In this document: positions 54,841 to 64,000 of the stretch, in pieces
Numbering within the stretch: the stretch's first letter is position 1
Layout: each line of letters opens with the position of its first letter
Source of the DNA: Pusillimonas sp. DMV24BSW_D
GTDB lineage: Bacteria > Pseudomonadota > Gammaproteobacteria > Burkholderiales > Burkholderiaceae_B
Assembly (NCBI RefSeq): GCF_011388195.1
Contig: NZ_CP049990.1
Coordinates: 1,488,001-1,552,000, forward strand
Direction: 5' to 3'
Length of the DNA: 64,000 bases
Notes under the pieces: generated by a model
The model's input: only the letters and a program-made list of their open reading frames with translations
The model's database searches: none
Told to the model about the DNA's origin: nothing
Program-made: the position numbers and the translations under genes

Positions 54841-57082
54841 CTTGTGGCCCGCTTTGCGGCTTTTCGAAGACTTGCATTTCCTGGTGAATCAATTGTGCGG
54901 CGCGGCTCATTTGCCGAATCGGGTAGGCTAGCGCCGCCAAATCTCCTTCAGTTTCAATGCTCACTGGAATCGGTACATTACGGTCTTCCAATAATGCGTC
55001 GATGGCGTCGAGCGACTGTTGGATGCCTGTTGGAATCTCGGGCAGTTGCGCCAATAGTGGAATCGCAGCACTGATTTGCGATGCCAGCAAGTGATTCTGG
55101 ATGAGTAGGTGGTTGACCTCGGGAACATTCTTCTGACACCGAGTGGGTTCCGCCATCATTCGGTAAAACGCCGACGTTAGGTTACCCAGCGCAATGTAAG
55201 CGTTCTTGCGAGCCAGGCGCCAATTGACGTCGGCCTCATGGACTTGCTGGGTGAGCGTTGCAACATCAAGGTCTTTTGCGATCGAGGAATTGACTGTTTG
55301 ATTTTCGATGCCTACAAGCGTGCGGTTTAAGTCGGCATACTGCAGCCCGGTGCGGTAGAAGCGATGGTTGGCTGTACGTGCCGCTTTAGCCAGCGAACCC
55401 ATGAAATTGTGTTCCCACCAAGGCAGAATGTAGCTGCACCCCAGGGCGACCAGGCTGCCGATTACCGTATCAACCAAGCGTTCGCCAATAAGGAAGGTTG
55501 ACGCCGGAGCGGTTAAATTGAAAGCCAGCAGGATACACAGGGTATTGAAGGTCGCCGAGGCCATAAAGTTAAGCTGAAGCATGCTGTACCCCAATACGCA
55601 CGCGACAACCAGGATAAAGAAATAAATGTCGATATGCGGGTTGAGGTTCAGAATAATCAGCGCCAGCAGGCAGCCTATGAAAGTACCCAGCAAACGAAGC
55701 AGGTTGCGTTGTCGTGTCAGGGCGTACCCTGGCTTGAGCACAATAATGGTCGTCAGAATAATCCAGTAGCCATGTATCGTGAAACCGGGATCGCGCCCTG
55801 ACATCTGAAGTAGCAGGGTTAAACCGTGGTCGATCGCCAGTGCGATGATTGCGGCAATGGTGACTCGAACCGCATAACGAAAACTGGGAGAGTCCAGCCG
55901 CAGGTTGCTGGTGATCATGCCAAGGCGCAACTCATTGTGTGTCAGGAAGCGGCCCAGGGTTTTATTAAGACGGGTATCAACCAAAGAAGACGCCCGCCGT
56001 GCGTGGGTGTGTTCCGTCATGCGTTCCACAATGCGCGCCGCGTTACGTAAACGGCGCAGCACTTGAACCAAAAGTGTATAGACCTCAGCGTTGCCTTGAG
56101 CAAAACCATTTTGTCGATATAGCTCCAGCTCGTATTCAATAGCCCGTATTTCCGCCTTAACACTGCTGCGTTCCGTGACGGGTTTGTGGCGGGCAACATC
56201 GAGAGCAATTTGACGCGTGTTGTTGGCCAGTTTGCGCAGAGCATCCCGAGCAAAAATGAGAACATCGCTGGTAGCCAGGGTGCGTTGCAAGGTTGCATAG
56301 TCGGTTTGCGTTGCCACCAGGGTGTCAAGCAGCGCGACCATATCAATGAATATATTCAATGCGGTGTAACGTTGCTGATCGGAGCGTGACTGACCGGTGG
56401 GGAGCTCGCGTAATACGGTGTTTCGGGCGGCTTGTTGCGTATCGGTCATGGCCGATTGTGTGCGCATCAATTGGCGGTAACTTTCTTCCAGGTCGTGATT
56501 GACGTCGTATAAGCGTGATCGCGCTTCGATGTAGTCGGCGGTGGAAAAAAGGGCAACTGAAAGTGCTTGCCGCTCTTCCCGATGCCAGAAAACACGGTGA
56601 ATAAAAGCGCTGAATGCAAAGTAAAAAACGCCGCCACCGAATGAGCTTAATGTATGGATAAGGACTTCATGTGTTTCCAGGGGCTGACGCATTGTCAGCG
56701 TCATGATGAACAGGCAGGCAAATCCCATCAGACCACCCTGGCGGCCGTACACAGTAAACATTGAAAAAATGAAACACAGGGTGGGGATGACAAACCAGAG
56801 CAGAATCGGGTGTGTCGTACTTAATCCGGTAACGGCAGTGGTCAGTGTTCCAAGCAAGACTGCGCCGATCATGTTGTTGAAGCTATAGCGGCGCGGGCTG
56901 CCTGGTTGATCGATAACGGCAACGCAGGCGGCGCCGATAGCAGCCACCATTGCCATGCCGTATTGTTGGAAAAAAAAACTTAGAAACAGTGCCGGAATAA
57001 TGACGCCGGTTGCCTGGCGCAGTCCGCCAAGAAAATAGTGGCTGTAAAAAAAACGCTGCAGTTGGGGGAGGGTGGAAGCCAT
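54827..57082 (-). CDS. FUSC/YccS-type membrane protein
   Basis: A 751-residue inner-membrane protein made of two membrane blocks (about residues 15-165 and 400-540), each with about six spans, separated by soluble helical regions; a further helical domain ends the protein. This is the YccS/YhfK plan in the fusaric acid resistance (FUSC) superfamily, often linked to aromatic acid efflux. No membrane-fusion partner gene is adjacent. The ATG at 57082 is the natural start. Confidence 0.87.
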   Translation of the reverse strand: MASTLPQLQRFFYSHYFLGGLRQATGVIIPALFLSFFFQQYGMAMVAAIGAACVAVIDQPGSPRRYSFNNMIGAVLLGTLTTAVTGLSTTHPILLWFVIPTLCFIFSMFTVYGRQGGLMGFACLFIMTLTMRQPLETHEVLIHTLSSFGGGVFYFAFSAFIHRVFWHREERQALSVALFSTADYIEARSRLYDVNHDLEESYRQLMRTQSAMTDTQQAARNTVLRELPTGQSRSDQQRYTALNIFIDMVALLDTLVATQTDYATLQRTLATSDVLIFARDALRKLANNTRQIALDVARHKPVTERSSVKAEIRAIEYELELYRQNGFAQGNAEVYTLLVQVLRRLRNAARIVERMTEHTHARRASSLVDTRLNKTLGRFLTHNELRLGMITSNLRLDSPSFRYAVRVTIAAIIALAIDHGLTLLLQMSGRDPGFTIHGYWIILTTIIVLKPGYALTRQRNLLRLLGTFIGCLLALIILNLNPHIDIYFFILVVACVLGYSMLQLNFMASATFNTLCILLAFNLTAPASTFLIGERLVDTVIGSLVALGCSYILPWWEHNFMGSLAKAARTANHRFYRTGLQYADLNRTLVGIENQTVNSSIAKDLDVATLTQQVHEADVNWRLARKNAYIALGNLTSAFYRMMAEPTRCQKNVPEVNHLLIQNHLLASQISAAIPLLAQLPEIPTGIQQSLDAIDALLEDRNVPIPVSIETEGDLAALAYPIRQMSRAAQLIHQEMQVFEKPQSGPQAILA

Positions 57083-57206
57083 ATTTGTTGCGTTTACTGC
57101 GTTGTTCTGTAGGCACAGAGCCCGCTGGAAGTTTTCAAGTATAGAGGCTTAATGTGTGAAATGTGCGACGTTGGCCGATTTAATCTGCAAAATCAAACGT
57201 TTCCAT

Positions 57207-57235
57207 TTGATTCTGTTGCTGCAACGCGGTAAAGT
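57207..57235 (+). promoter_or_regulatory. Promoter of the ilvBHC operon
   Basis: TTGATT (57207-57212) and TAAAGT (57230-57235) are 17 bp apart. The predicted start is about 57242, giving a leader of about 325 nt before ilvB. Confidence 0.5.
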
Positions 57236-57241
57236 AATCGT

Positions 57242-57566
57242 TTGGTTCGCCTGCTTATCCTGGGTGAGCCGTAAAGGTATGGCTTTTTGCCGGGTTATCC
57301 GCCTGGTTTCTTGCGCCTCAATATTTAACGTGCGATTTGCGGTTGGCCGCGCCACAAGCGTGTGTTGCCAACGCTTTCCGTTTCTACCTCTTGCATTCGT
57401 TTGAATGCGTGCACTGCATGTCGATGGGTGCGTGTCGGTTCTGCAAGGTGTCTGGGTGGCGTGGCTCCGTGGGTCACAAAGCGCCGGATTATGTTGCCGA
57501 TGCCGGTGCAGCCCGGGCCGTAAGGGCCAGTCGGTGTGTCAGGGCCGGTTATGAAAGGAATTTATT
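57242..57566 (+). other. Long untranslated leader of ilvB
   Basis: This 325-nt stretch between the predicted promoter and the ilvB ATG is GT-rich in its second half (57410-57560) and has GC-rich local hairpins (for example GGCC...GGCC around 57505-57530). No leader peptide rich in Ile, Val or Leu and no terminator with a T tract were seen, so classical attenuation is not evident. The last bases hold AAAGGAA, the ilvB ribosome-binding site. Confidence 0.4.
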
Positions 57567-59291
57567 ATGGAACTCAATGGCGCCGACATCGTAGTGCGCT
57601 GCCTGGCTGAACAAGGTGTTGATCACATATTCGGCTATCCCGGTGGTGCGGTACTTTACATCTACGACGCAATCTACAAGCAAGATAGCTTCAAGCATAT
57701 TCTGGTTCGTCACGAACAGGCTGCTGTTCATGCGGCCGATGCGTACTCCCGTTCGTCCAATAAAATAGGCGTTGCGCTGGTCACCAGTGGGCCTGGCTTA
57801 ACGAATGCTGTTACAGGCATTGCCACTGCATACATGGACTCCATCCCCATGGTGATCATTAGTGGTCAGGTGCCGACAGCGGTCATTGGTGAGGATGCCT
57901 TCCAAGAGTGTGATGCAGTGGGTATCACACGCCCCTGTGTCAAACACAACTTCCTGGTACGTGACATAAAAGACCTTGCCGAAACCATGCGCAAGGCGTT
58001 TTATATCGCCAAAACAGGGCGTCCCGGCCCCGTGTTGGTCGATATTCCCAAAGACATTACCATTGCGACCTGCAAGTACACTGCCCAAAAGGGCGAAGTG
58101 GCGATGCGCTCCTATATGCCGGTTGTGAAAGGGCATCAGGGGCAAATTAAAAAAGCCGTGCAAATGCTGCTGACGGCAGAGCGCCCCATGATTTATTCCG
58201 GTGGGGGTGTTGTGTTGGCCGATGCAGCTGATGAGCTGCGCCAATTGGTTGATTTGGTGGGCGCACCGTGTACCAACACTTTAATGGGCTTGGGTGCGAT
58301 CGCATCCACCGACCCGCGTTTCGTGGGCATGCCCGGCATGCACGGTACTTACGAAGCCAATATGGCCATGCAGAACTGCGATGTGCTGGTCGCCGTCGGT
58401 GCGCGTTTCGACGACCGTGTTATTGGTAATCCCAAGCACTTTGCGCAAAACCAACGCAAAATCATTCATATCGACATCGACCCATCCTCCATTTCCAAGC
58501 GTGTCAAGGTCGATGTACCTATCGTTGGTAATGTTAAGGACGTTCTGCAGGAATTTACCAATCTTTATTCGCAAATGGCGGTGGCGGAAGACCGCACTGA
58601 CCCGGCGCGTATTGATCCGTGGTGGAAGCAAATCAATACTTGGCGCGGCAAAGAATGCTTGCGCTATAAGTCGTCCGATGAGGTGATCAAACCTCAGTTT
58701 GTTGTTGAAAAGCTCTGGGAAGTGACGGGTGGCAATGCCATTGTCACGTCCGATGTCGGCCAGCATCAAATGTGGGCGGCGCAGTATTACGGCTTCAAAG
58801 AGCCGCGTCAGTGGATCAACTCCGGTGGCCTGGGCACCATGGGCGTGGGTTTGCCTTATGCCATGGGGGCGCAAATGGCCAACCCCGGGCGTGATGTGGC
58901 GGTGATTACGGGTGAAGGTTCCATTCAGATGAACATTCAGGAATTGTCCACCTGCAAACAATATCATTTGTCACCTAAAATTCTTTGCCTGAATAATCGT
59001 TATCTGGGCATGGTTCGCCAGTGGCAGCAAATTGATTACGGTTCGCGCTACTCGGAATCGTATGTCGATGCCTTGCCTGACTTCGTTAAATTGGTGGAAA
59101 GTTACGGCCACGTAGGTCTGCTTATTGATAAACCCGCCGACGTCGAACCGGCGTTGCGCGAAGCATTCGGCAAACATAAAGATCGTTTGGTGTTCCTTGA
59201 TTTCATTACCGACCAAACGGAAAACGTTTGGCCGATGGTGAAAGCAGGTCGTGGCCTGACGGAAATGTTGCTGGGTTCAGAAGAGTTATAA
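57567..59291 (+). CDS. ilvB: Acetolactate synthase, large (catalytic) subunit
   Basis: A thiamine diphosphate enzyme that starts valine, leucine and isoleucine synthesis by joining two pyruvates, or pyruvate with 2-oxobutyrate. The 574 residues have the catalytic Glu50 in HILVRHEQAAVH and three domains with the FAD region in the middle. The Mg/ThDP motif starts GEG (449-451) and ends CLNN, where most relatives outside this group have GDG. AAAGGAA precedes the ATG. The regulatory subunit follows 10 bp later, then ilvC. Confidence 0.96.
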   Translation: MELNGADIVVRCLAEQGVDHIFGYPGGAVLYIYDAIYKQDSFKHILVRHEQAAVHAADAYSRSSNKIGVALVTSGPGLTNAVTGIATAYMDSIPMVIISGQVPTAVIGEDAFQECDAVGITRPCVKHNFLVRDIKDLAETMRKAFYIAKTGRPGPVLVDIPKDITIATCKYTAQKGEVAMRSYMPVVKGHQGQIKKAVQMLLTAERPMIYSGGGVVLADAADELRQLVDLVGAPCTNTLMGLGAIASTDPRFVGMPGMHGTYEANMAMQNCDVLVAVGARFDDRVIGNPKHFAQNQRKIIHIDIDPSSISKRVKVDVPIVGNVKDVLQEFTNLYSQMAVAEDRTDPARIDPWWKQINTWRGKECLRYKSSDEVIKPQFVVEKLWEVTGGNAIVTSDVGQHQMWAAQYYGFKEPRQWINSGGLGTMGVGLPYAMGAQMANPGRDVAVITGEGSIQMNIQELSTCKQYHLSPKILCLNNRYLGMVRQWQQIDYGSRYSESYVDALPDFVKLVESYGHVGLLIDKPADVEPALREAFGKHKDRLVFLDFITDQTENVWPMVKAGRGLTEMLLGSEEL

Positions 59292-59301
59292 GGGCAGACT
59301 T

Positions 59302-59793
59302 ATGAAACATGTCATTTCCATCCTTATTGAAAACGAACCCGGCGCATTGTCTCGTGTGGTGGGGCTTTTTTCGGCACGTGCCTATAACATTGAAACGTTA
59401 ACAGTCGCGCCAACCGAAGACACTACGCTGTCGCGCATGACAATCGTCACGACGGGTTCCGATGAAGTTATCGAGCAAATTACCAAGCACCTGAATCGTC
59501 TTATCGATGTGGTGAAAGTGGTCGATCTTTCCGAAGGGCCGCATATTCGTCGCGAACTGATGCTGATCAAGGTTCGGGCTGTGGGTAAAGAGCGCGAGGA
59601 AATCAAGCGAATGGCCGACATTTTCCGCGGTCATATCGTCGATGTAACCGATAAGGCTTACACCATTGAACTGACCGGTAATCAGGAAAAAATTGAAGCC
59701 TTTATCGGTGCGCTCGACCGTAGTGCCATTCTGGAAACCGTCCGTACGGGCGTGTCCGGCATTGGTCGAGGCGAACGTGTTTTAAAATTGTAG
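59302..59793 (+). CDS. ilvH: Acetolactate synthase, small (regulatory) subunit
   Basis: A 163-residue subunit with an N-terminal ACT domain (MKHVISILIENEPGALSRVVGLF, in part IENEPGALSRVVGLFSARAYNI) that binds valine, and a C-terminal domain that activates the catalytic subunit. Residues around ENEPGALSR are the usual valine-sensing site, so feedback inhibition by valine is expected. It lies 10 bp after ilvB in the same operon. A short hairpin separates it from ilvC. Confidence 0.96.
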   Translation: MKHVISILIENEPGALSRVVGLFSARAYNIETLTVAPTEDTTLSRMTIVTTGSDEVIEQITKHLNRLIDVVKVVDLSEGPHIRRELMLIKVRAVGKEREEIKRMADIFRGHIVDVTDKAYTIELTGNQEKIEAFIGALDRSAILETVRTGVSGIGRGERVLKL

Positions 59794-59809
59794 GTTTGCA
59801 GGACATTTT

Positions 59810-59828
59810 TGCCCGCCTCAGGCGGGCA
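59810..59828 (+). terminator. Short hairpin between ilvH and ilvC
   Basis: TGCCCGCC-TCA-GGCGGGCA is a perfect eight-pair hairpin followed by only TTCGATT. With no real T tract it is more likely a processing or attenuating element than a full terminator. Confidence 0.4.
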
Positions 59829-59898
59829 TTCGATTAACCATTATGGGTCGGCGTAAACCCGGCTCTACTAAAATACGCTTTGTACTGGAGCAAGATAA

Positions 59899-60915
<1,017 letters not shown>

Positions 60916-60933
60916 GATCTTTCCGGATCCATA

Positions 60934-60983
60934 AAGCGGGGTCAGGTTCGCTGCAGTTGTTGCAAGGCCTGGCCCCGCTTTTT
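60934..60983 (+). terminator. Strong terminator after ilvC, directly before psd
   Basis: A 13-bp stem (AAGCGGGGTCAGG / CCTGGCCCCGCTT, one G-T pair) with a 21-base loop runs into five T's. It ends 12 bp before the psd ATG. Confidence 0.8.
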
Positions 60984-60994
60984 CTTTGAAGCCT

Positions 60995-61645
60995 ATGAAA
61001 AAACCGCCTTACCCCCATCCTGTTATTGCTCGCGAAGGTTGGCCTTTTCTGGCCATCGCTGTTGTGGTTGCAATTGTGGTTACGCTTTGGTCACCAGGCG
61101 TATCAGTAATTTTCTGGCTGCTGGCCTTGTTTGTGCTGCAGTTTTTCCGTGATCCGGAGCGCGTGGCGCCCGATGGCGAAGCGAATGTGTTAAGCCCCGC
61201 CGACGGACGTATTGTGGCGGTTGAAGAAACGCACGACCCCTACGCCAATCGTCAGGCGCTGAAAATAAGCGTGTTCATGAATGTTTTCAATGTGCATTCA
61301 AATCGCTCTCCCGTAAATGGTACGGTGGAGTCGATTGCGTATTTCCCTGGCAAGTTTTTTAATGCTGCACTCGACAAAGCGTCGCTTGAAAACGAGCGTA
61401 ACGCCATGGTACTTAAAACAGATTCCGGGCAAACTGTTACCGCAGTTCAAGTGGCCGGGTTGGTGGCAAAGCGGATTCTTTGCTACGCTAAGGAAGGTGA
61501 GCGCTTGTACAGCGGTCAACGTTATGGTTTTATCCGTTTTGGTTCCCGGGTCGATGTTTATTTGCCGCTGGGTTCACGGCCCCGGGTTGCAATCGGAGAC
61601 AAGGTCAGCGCGACCAGTACAGTGCTGGCTGAACTTTCAAGTTAA
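60995..61645 (+). CDS. psd: Phosphatidylserine decarboxylase proenzyme
   Basis: It decarboxylates phosphatidylserine to phosphatidylethanolamine at the inner membrane. The 216 residues are the short form, with an N-terminal hydrophobic region (about 18-48), [28 protein letters not shown], and the self-cleavage Ser in [11 protein letters not shown] that becomes the pyruvoyl group. The ATG at 60995 is preferred to a TTG at 60986. It lacks a visible ribosome-binding site, and a terminator ends 12 bp upstream, so expression may depend on read-through. pssA follows 8 bp later. Confidence 0.95.
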   Translation: MKKPPYPHPVIAREGWPFLAIAVVVAIVVTLWSPGVSVIFWLLALFVLQFFRDPERVAPDGEANVLSPADGRIVAVEETHDPYANRQALKISVFMNVFNVHSNRSPVNGTVESIAYFPGKFFNAALDKASLENERNAMVLKTDSGQTVTAVQVAGLVAKRILCYAKEGERLYSGQRYGFIRFGSRVDVYLPLGSRPRVAIGDKVSATSTVLAELSS

Positions 61646-61653
61646 TTTTCTTT

Positions 61654-62451
61654 ATGCCTAATTTGTCTTCAGACGAAACCCGCCGACGCCGCAGTATTTA
61701 TTTGCTGCCCAATGCATTCACAACGGCTAATTTGTTCGCCGGCTTTTATGGCATTGTGCAAGCCATGAATGGTCGCTATGAAATTGCTGCTATTGCGTTG
61801 TTTCTGGCTTTGGTGTTCGATGGCATGGACGGTCGCGTGGCCCGCCTCACCAATACGCAGTCTGCATTCGGTGAGCAATACGATTCCATGGCTGACATGA
61901 CGTCGTTTGGTATTGCCCCTGCACTCATCATGTACGAATGGATGTTGCATGACCTTGGTCGATGGGGCTGGTTGGCTGCGTTTATTTATGTGGTCGGGGC
62001 GGCATTAAGGCTGGCACGGTTCAATACCAATATTGCGGTGGTCGACAAGCGTTTCTTCCAGGGGTTGCCTAGTCCGGCCGCTGCCGCTTTGGTGGCGGGT
62101 TTTATGTGGCTCGCCGTTGACAACAAGTTTCACTTGCAAGATGGCGCAATTGCCTGGATAGCTTTCGCGGTAACGGTCTATGCAGGTGTGGCCATGGTCA
62201 CCAACTTGCCTTTCTACAGCGGCAAGAGTTTTGCGCTGGGTCGCAGTGTTCCGTTTTGGGTCATTTTGGTATTGGTAGCCGCGTTTGTGTTTGTCTCCAG
62301 CGATCCTCCGGTTGTCTTGTTCGGTTTATTTGTGGTGTATGGTTTGTCGGGTTGGGGCGTTTTGTTGTGGCGTTTGCGCAAGGCAAAGCAATTAAGCTTC
62401 AGGCGCGCTAACGAGGATCAGCCACCTGGCAACGACGCCGAAAATCGTTAG
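61654..62451 (+). CDS. pssA: CDP-diacylglycerol-serine O-phosphatidyltransferase
   Basis: It makes phosphatidylserine from CDP-diacylglycerol and serine, supplying the substrate for Psd. The 265 residues form a polytopic CDP-alcohol phosphatidyltransferase (PssA type I, membrane form), with the motif DGMDGRVARL...GEQYDSMADM at about residues 51-76 and about seven spans. The order psd-pssA with 8 bp between them matches many betaproteobacteria. Its end overlaps the convergent lipoprotein gene by 4 bp. Confidence 0.95.
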   Translation: MPNLSSDETRRRRSIYLLPNAFTTANLFAGFYGIVQAMNGRYEIAAIALFLALVFDGMDGRVARLTNTQSAFGEQYDSMADMTSFGIAPALIMYEWMLHDLGRWGWLAAFIYVVGAALRLARFNTNIAVVDKRFFQGLPSPAAAALVAGFMWLAVDNKFHLQDGAIAWIAFAVTVYAGVAMVTNLPFYSGKSFALGRSVPFWVILVLVAAFVFVSSDPPVVLFGLFVVYGLSGWGVLLWRLRKAKQLSFRRANEDQPPGNDAENR

Positions 62452-62960
62452 AACATGCCGAACCGGTTGCGTTCGTACATAGGGTCGGGCCCGGGGTGAA
62501 AACGGGTTACCTGGTTGCCGTCTCGCCCTAAATAAACATGCATAAGCGAGTTCCATACGCCGTCCTGCTGGTAACGGTAGCTCCATACAATTTGGCGCAC
62601 AGACGGCAGACCAACCGCTGACTTTTCGGCCGGTGGCCCGAATTCACAAAGCAGTTTTTCCGGTGTCCATACGCCCTCGCGCAACATACTGAAATGCGCG
62701 TCGGTTAAAACAGGTTTTACCCCTTCAGTTCGCCCCTCTTTATCGGTATTGGTGGCCCAGGCCTGCTGACCAAAAGGCTGCAGGCTCCAGATTAACCGTG
62801 TACCGCCGTTTTCAAGCGGACATTGATAGGTTGGGGTGCCGAACCGGCCGATCATTTGTTGGGCCGGTGTTCCAGGGGGAACGGAAGTGATGCTGGCGCA
62901 TCCGGTTATTAACGCAAGCACGCCTGAAATTAAAACCGATTTGAATAGAATGGTTTTCAT
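62448..62960 (-). CDS. Predicted lipoprotein with BamE-like pattern
   Basis: A 170-residue protein with a signal peptide and lipobox ITGC (Cys21). The mature part shows two short repeats of a BamE/SmpA-like pattern (MIGRFGTPTYQC and LLCEFGPPAEKS), each followed by beta strands ending in Trp (RLIWSLQP and QIVWSYRY). No function is established. It is divergent from rpsO and ends 4 bp inside pssA on the opposite strand. Confidence 0.8.
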   Translation of the reverse strand: MKTILFKSVLISGVLALITGCASITSVPPGTPAQQMIGRFGTPTYQCPLENGGTRLIWSLQPFGQQAWATNTDKEGRTEGVKPVLTDAHFSMLREGVWTPEKLLCEFGPPAEKSAVGLPSVRQIVWSYRYQQDGVWNSLMHVYLGRDGNQVTRFHPGPDPMYERNRFGMF

Positions 62961-63007
62961 GGAAGTTGCACCTGGCAGTACGTTCCTGCAAATTCTACCG
63001 GATCAGT

Positions 63008-63013
63008 TATAAT
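63008..63013 (+). promoter_or_regulatory. -10 box of the rpsO promoter
   Basis: A perfect TATAAT in CAGTTATAATTCC, about 124 bp before the rpsO ATG. The -35 region is weak (CTGCAA, 16 bp upstream). The long leader could allow S15 to bind its own mRNA, as in E. coli. Confidence 0.5.
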
Positions 63014-63136
63014 TCCACATCTGTCTTGCCGTATTTGGCCCACTTGGTTTGGGTGGCATAGGCAGTTAGTCGTATTTATCTATCGTTCACGTCAAGGCAC
63101 CTCGGCCTTGTCGCATGTTCAAGAGGAAATCTCATC

Positions 63137-63406
63137 ATGTCTGTAGCAGAAATCAAGAAGTCCGATATTGTTTCGCAGTTCGCGCGCAAGCAGGGCGACA
63201 CCGGTTCTCCGGAAGTTCAGGTGGCATTGCTCACCGCTCGCATCAACGAACTGACCGACCACTTCAAAACGCATAAAAAAGACCACCATTCGCGTCGCGG
63301 TTTATTGCGCATGGTTAGTCGCCGTCGCAAATTGCTCGATTACCTAAAGAGCCGTAATCCCGACGCTTACCGCACGCTTATTGAAAAGCTTGGCTTGCGT
63401 AAGTGA
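63137..63406 (+). CDS. rpsO: 30S ribosomal protein S15
   Basis: The 89 residues match S15: four helices, with [17 protein letters not shown] (about 21-37), the [25 protein letters not shown] core (in part [19 protein letters not shown]) and the terminal [10 protein letters not shown]15 binds 16S rRNA early in 30S assembly. AGAGGAAA precedes the ATG. It is followed by a long hairpin and pnp, the standard order. Confidence 0.98.
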   Translation: MSVAEIKKSDIVSQFARKQGDTGSPEVQVALLTARINELTDHFKTHKKDHHSRRGLLRMVSRRRKLLDYLKSRNPDAYRTLIEKLGLRK

Positions 63407-63434
63407 TATCAGGGGCTGGTTCCCCATGATGTAC

Positions 63435-63478
63435 AACCGTGGACACTACGAGACAATCGTGGTGTGCACGGTTTTTTT
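63435..63478 (+). terminator. Hairpin and T tract between rpsO and pnp
   Basis: A 17-bp imperfect stem with outer arms AACCGTG and CACGGTT, a five-base loop and seven T's. It can end rpsO transcripts. By analogy with E. coli the stem may also be a target of RNase III and of PNPase autoregulation. Confidence 0.75.
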
Positions 63479-63497
63479 ATTGTAAGGATACTGTGTA

Positions 63498-64000
63498 ATG
63501 TTTAATAAAGTGACCAAGTCGTTCCAGTACGGCCAACACACTGTTGTAATGGAAACCGGCGAGATTGCTCGCCAGGCAACAGGTGCCGTATTGGTATCAG
63601 TTGATGATACCGTGGTGCTGGCAACGGTTGTTGCCGCCAAAAATGCCAAGCCCGGGCAGGATTTTTTCCCGTTAACCGTCGATTACGTCGAAAAGACTTA
63701 TTCGGTTGGTCGTATTCCCGGTGGGTTCTTTAAGCGCGAAGGCCGTCCTTCTGAAAAGGAAACGCTTACATCGCGCCTGATTGACCGCCCATTGCGCCCT
63801 TTGTTTCCGGAAGGTTTTTACAACGAAGTACAGGTCATTATTCATGTGCTGTCGGTGAATCCGGAAGTAGACCCCGACATTCCCGCCATGATTGGCGCTT
63901 CCGCCGCTTTGGCTATTTCGGGCATTCCGTTCAATGGGCCTATCGGCGCAGCGCGAGTGGGTTATGTCGACGGCGATTACGTTTTGAATCCCACCACTTC
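63498..64000 (+). CDS. pnp: Polyribonucleotide nucleotidyltransferase, N-terminal part
   Basis: The first 167 codons of PNPase, cut by the window end. The first RNase PH domain is recognisable: [29 protein letters not shown] (in part [16 protein letters not shown]), [33 protein letters not shown] and [20 protein letters not shown]. PNPase degrades RNA 3' to 5' with phosphate and works in the degradosome. The ATG at 63498 has AAGGA about 9 bp upstream. It lies 91 bp after rpsO with a terminator-like hairpin between. Confidence 0.97.
   Translation, partial: MFNKVTKSFQYGQHTVVMETGEIARQATGAVLVSVDDTVVLATVVAAKNAKPGQDFFPLTVDYVEKTYSVGRIPGGFFKREGRPSEKETLTSRLIDRPLRPLFPEGFYNEVQVIIHVLSVNPEVDPDIPAMIGASAALAISGIPFNGPIGAARVGYVDGDYVLNPTT

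Noticed and set aside
58281-58967. 228-codon minus-strand frame opposite ilvB
   Set aside because: It is the antisense of a conserved enzyme and rich in His/Arg, as expected for a shadow frame.

Overview
This window looks like the chromosome of a betaproteobacterium of the order Burkholderiales, most likely family Alcaligenaceae. The evidence is the protein sequences (Fur, FtsK, DnaK, acetolactate synthase), the gene orders nadK-recN / hrcA-hemH-grpE-dnaK-dnaJ, bamE | fur, ftsK-lolA-rarA-(icd)-serS, ilvB-ilvH-ilvC-psd-pssA and rpsO-pnp, and a base composition that looks moderately GC-rich by eye. The species cannot be fixed from the sequence alone.

Layout. Positions 1-2835 are the late end of a prophage: the C-terminus of a tail protein, a tail-assembly-type protein, a holin-like gene, a second small membrane protein, an M15 endolysin, an Rz spanin with Rz1 embedded in another frame, and a separately promoted HEPN-like cargo gene. 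Next to it (2915-3881, minus) is a two-gene operon under a perfect LexA box, encoding a SRAP/YedK abasic-site shield and an unknown partner. It abuts a tRNA-Gly/tRNA-Cys operon (4039-4254) whose 3' end faces the prophage. From 4475 to 16249 comes core housekeeping: murB, dapB, bamE, fur, nadK-recN, hrcA, hemH, grpE, dnaK and dnaJ, with two near-consensus sigma32 promoters.

From 16253 to 27428 lie an M16 protease, then a CO-dehydrogenase-like molybdenum hydroxylase neighbourhood: CoxE-like VWA protein, MoxR AAA+ ATPase, two cytochromes c, CoxG, the three hydroxylase subunits and a MarR regulator with a visible operator over a TTGACA box. From 27600 to 33505 is a tightly coupled four-gene operon of circularly permuted ATP-grasp, alpha-E, an ATP-grasp/alpha-E fusion and a transglutaminase-like protease. 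This is a predicted peptide-ligating system of unknown product and the strongest candidate for undescribed biology here. A Fur-boxed TonB receptor and a PepSY membrane protein follow (33541-37048).

The rest is: an orphan lipoprotein; a 428-bp gap that may encode a heat-shock small RNA (sigma32-like promoter at 37878, long palindromic terminator at 38126); Smr-trxB; ftsK-lolA-rarA; two unrelated NADP-isocitrate dehydrogenases in tandem (dimeric, then monomeric); serS; a small EF-hand membrane protein; a BCCT transporter; tRNA-Ser(CGA); 3-hydroxybutyrate dehydrogenase, yaaA, an MFS permease and a FUSC/YccS membrane protein; the branched-chain amino acid genes ilvBHC; the phosphatidylethanolamine genes psd-pssA; a lipoprotein; and rpsO-pnp, with pnp cut by the window end. 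No CRISPR array, rRNA or insertion sequence was seen.
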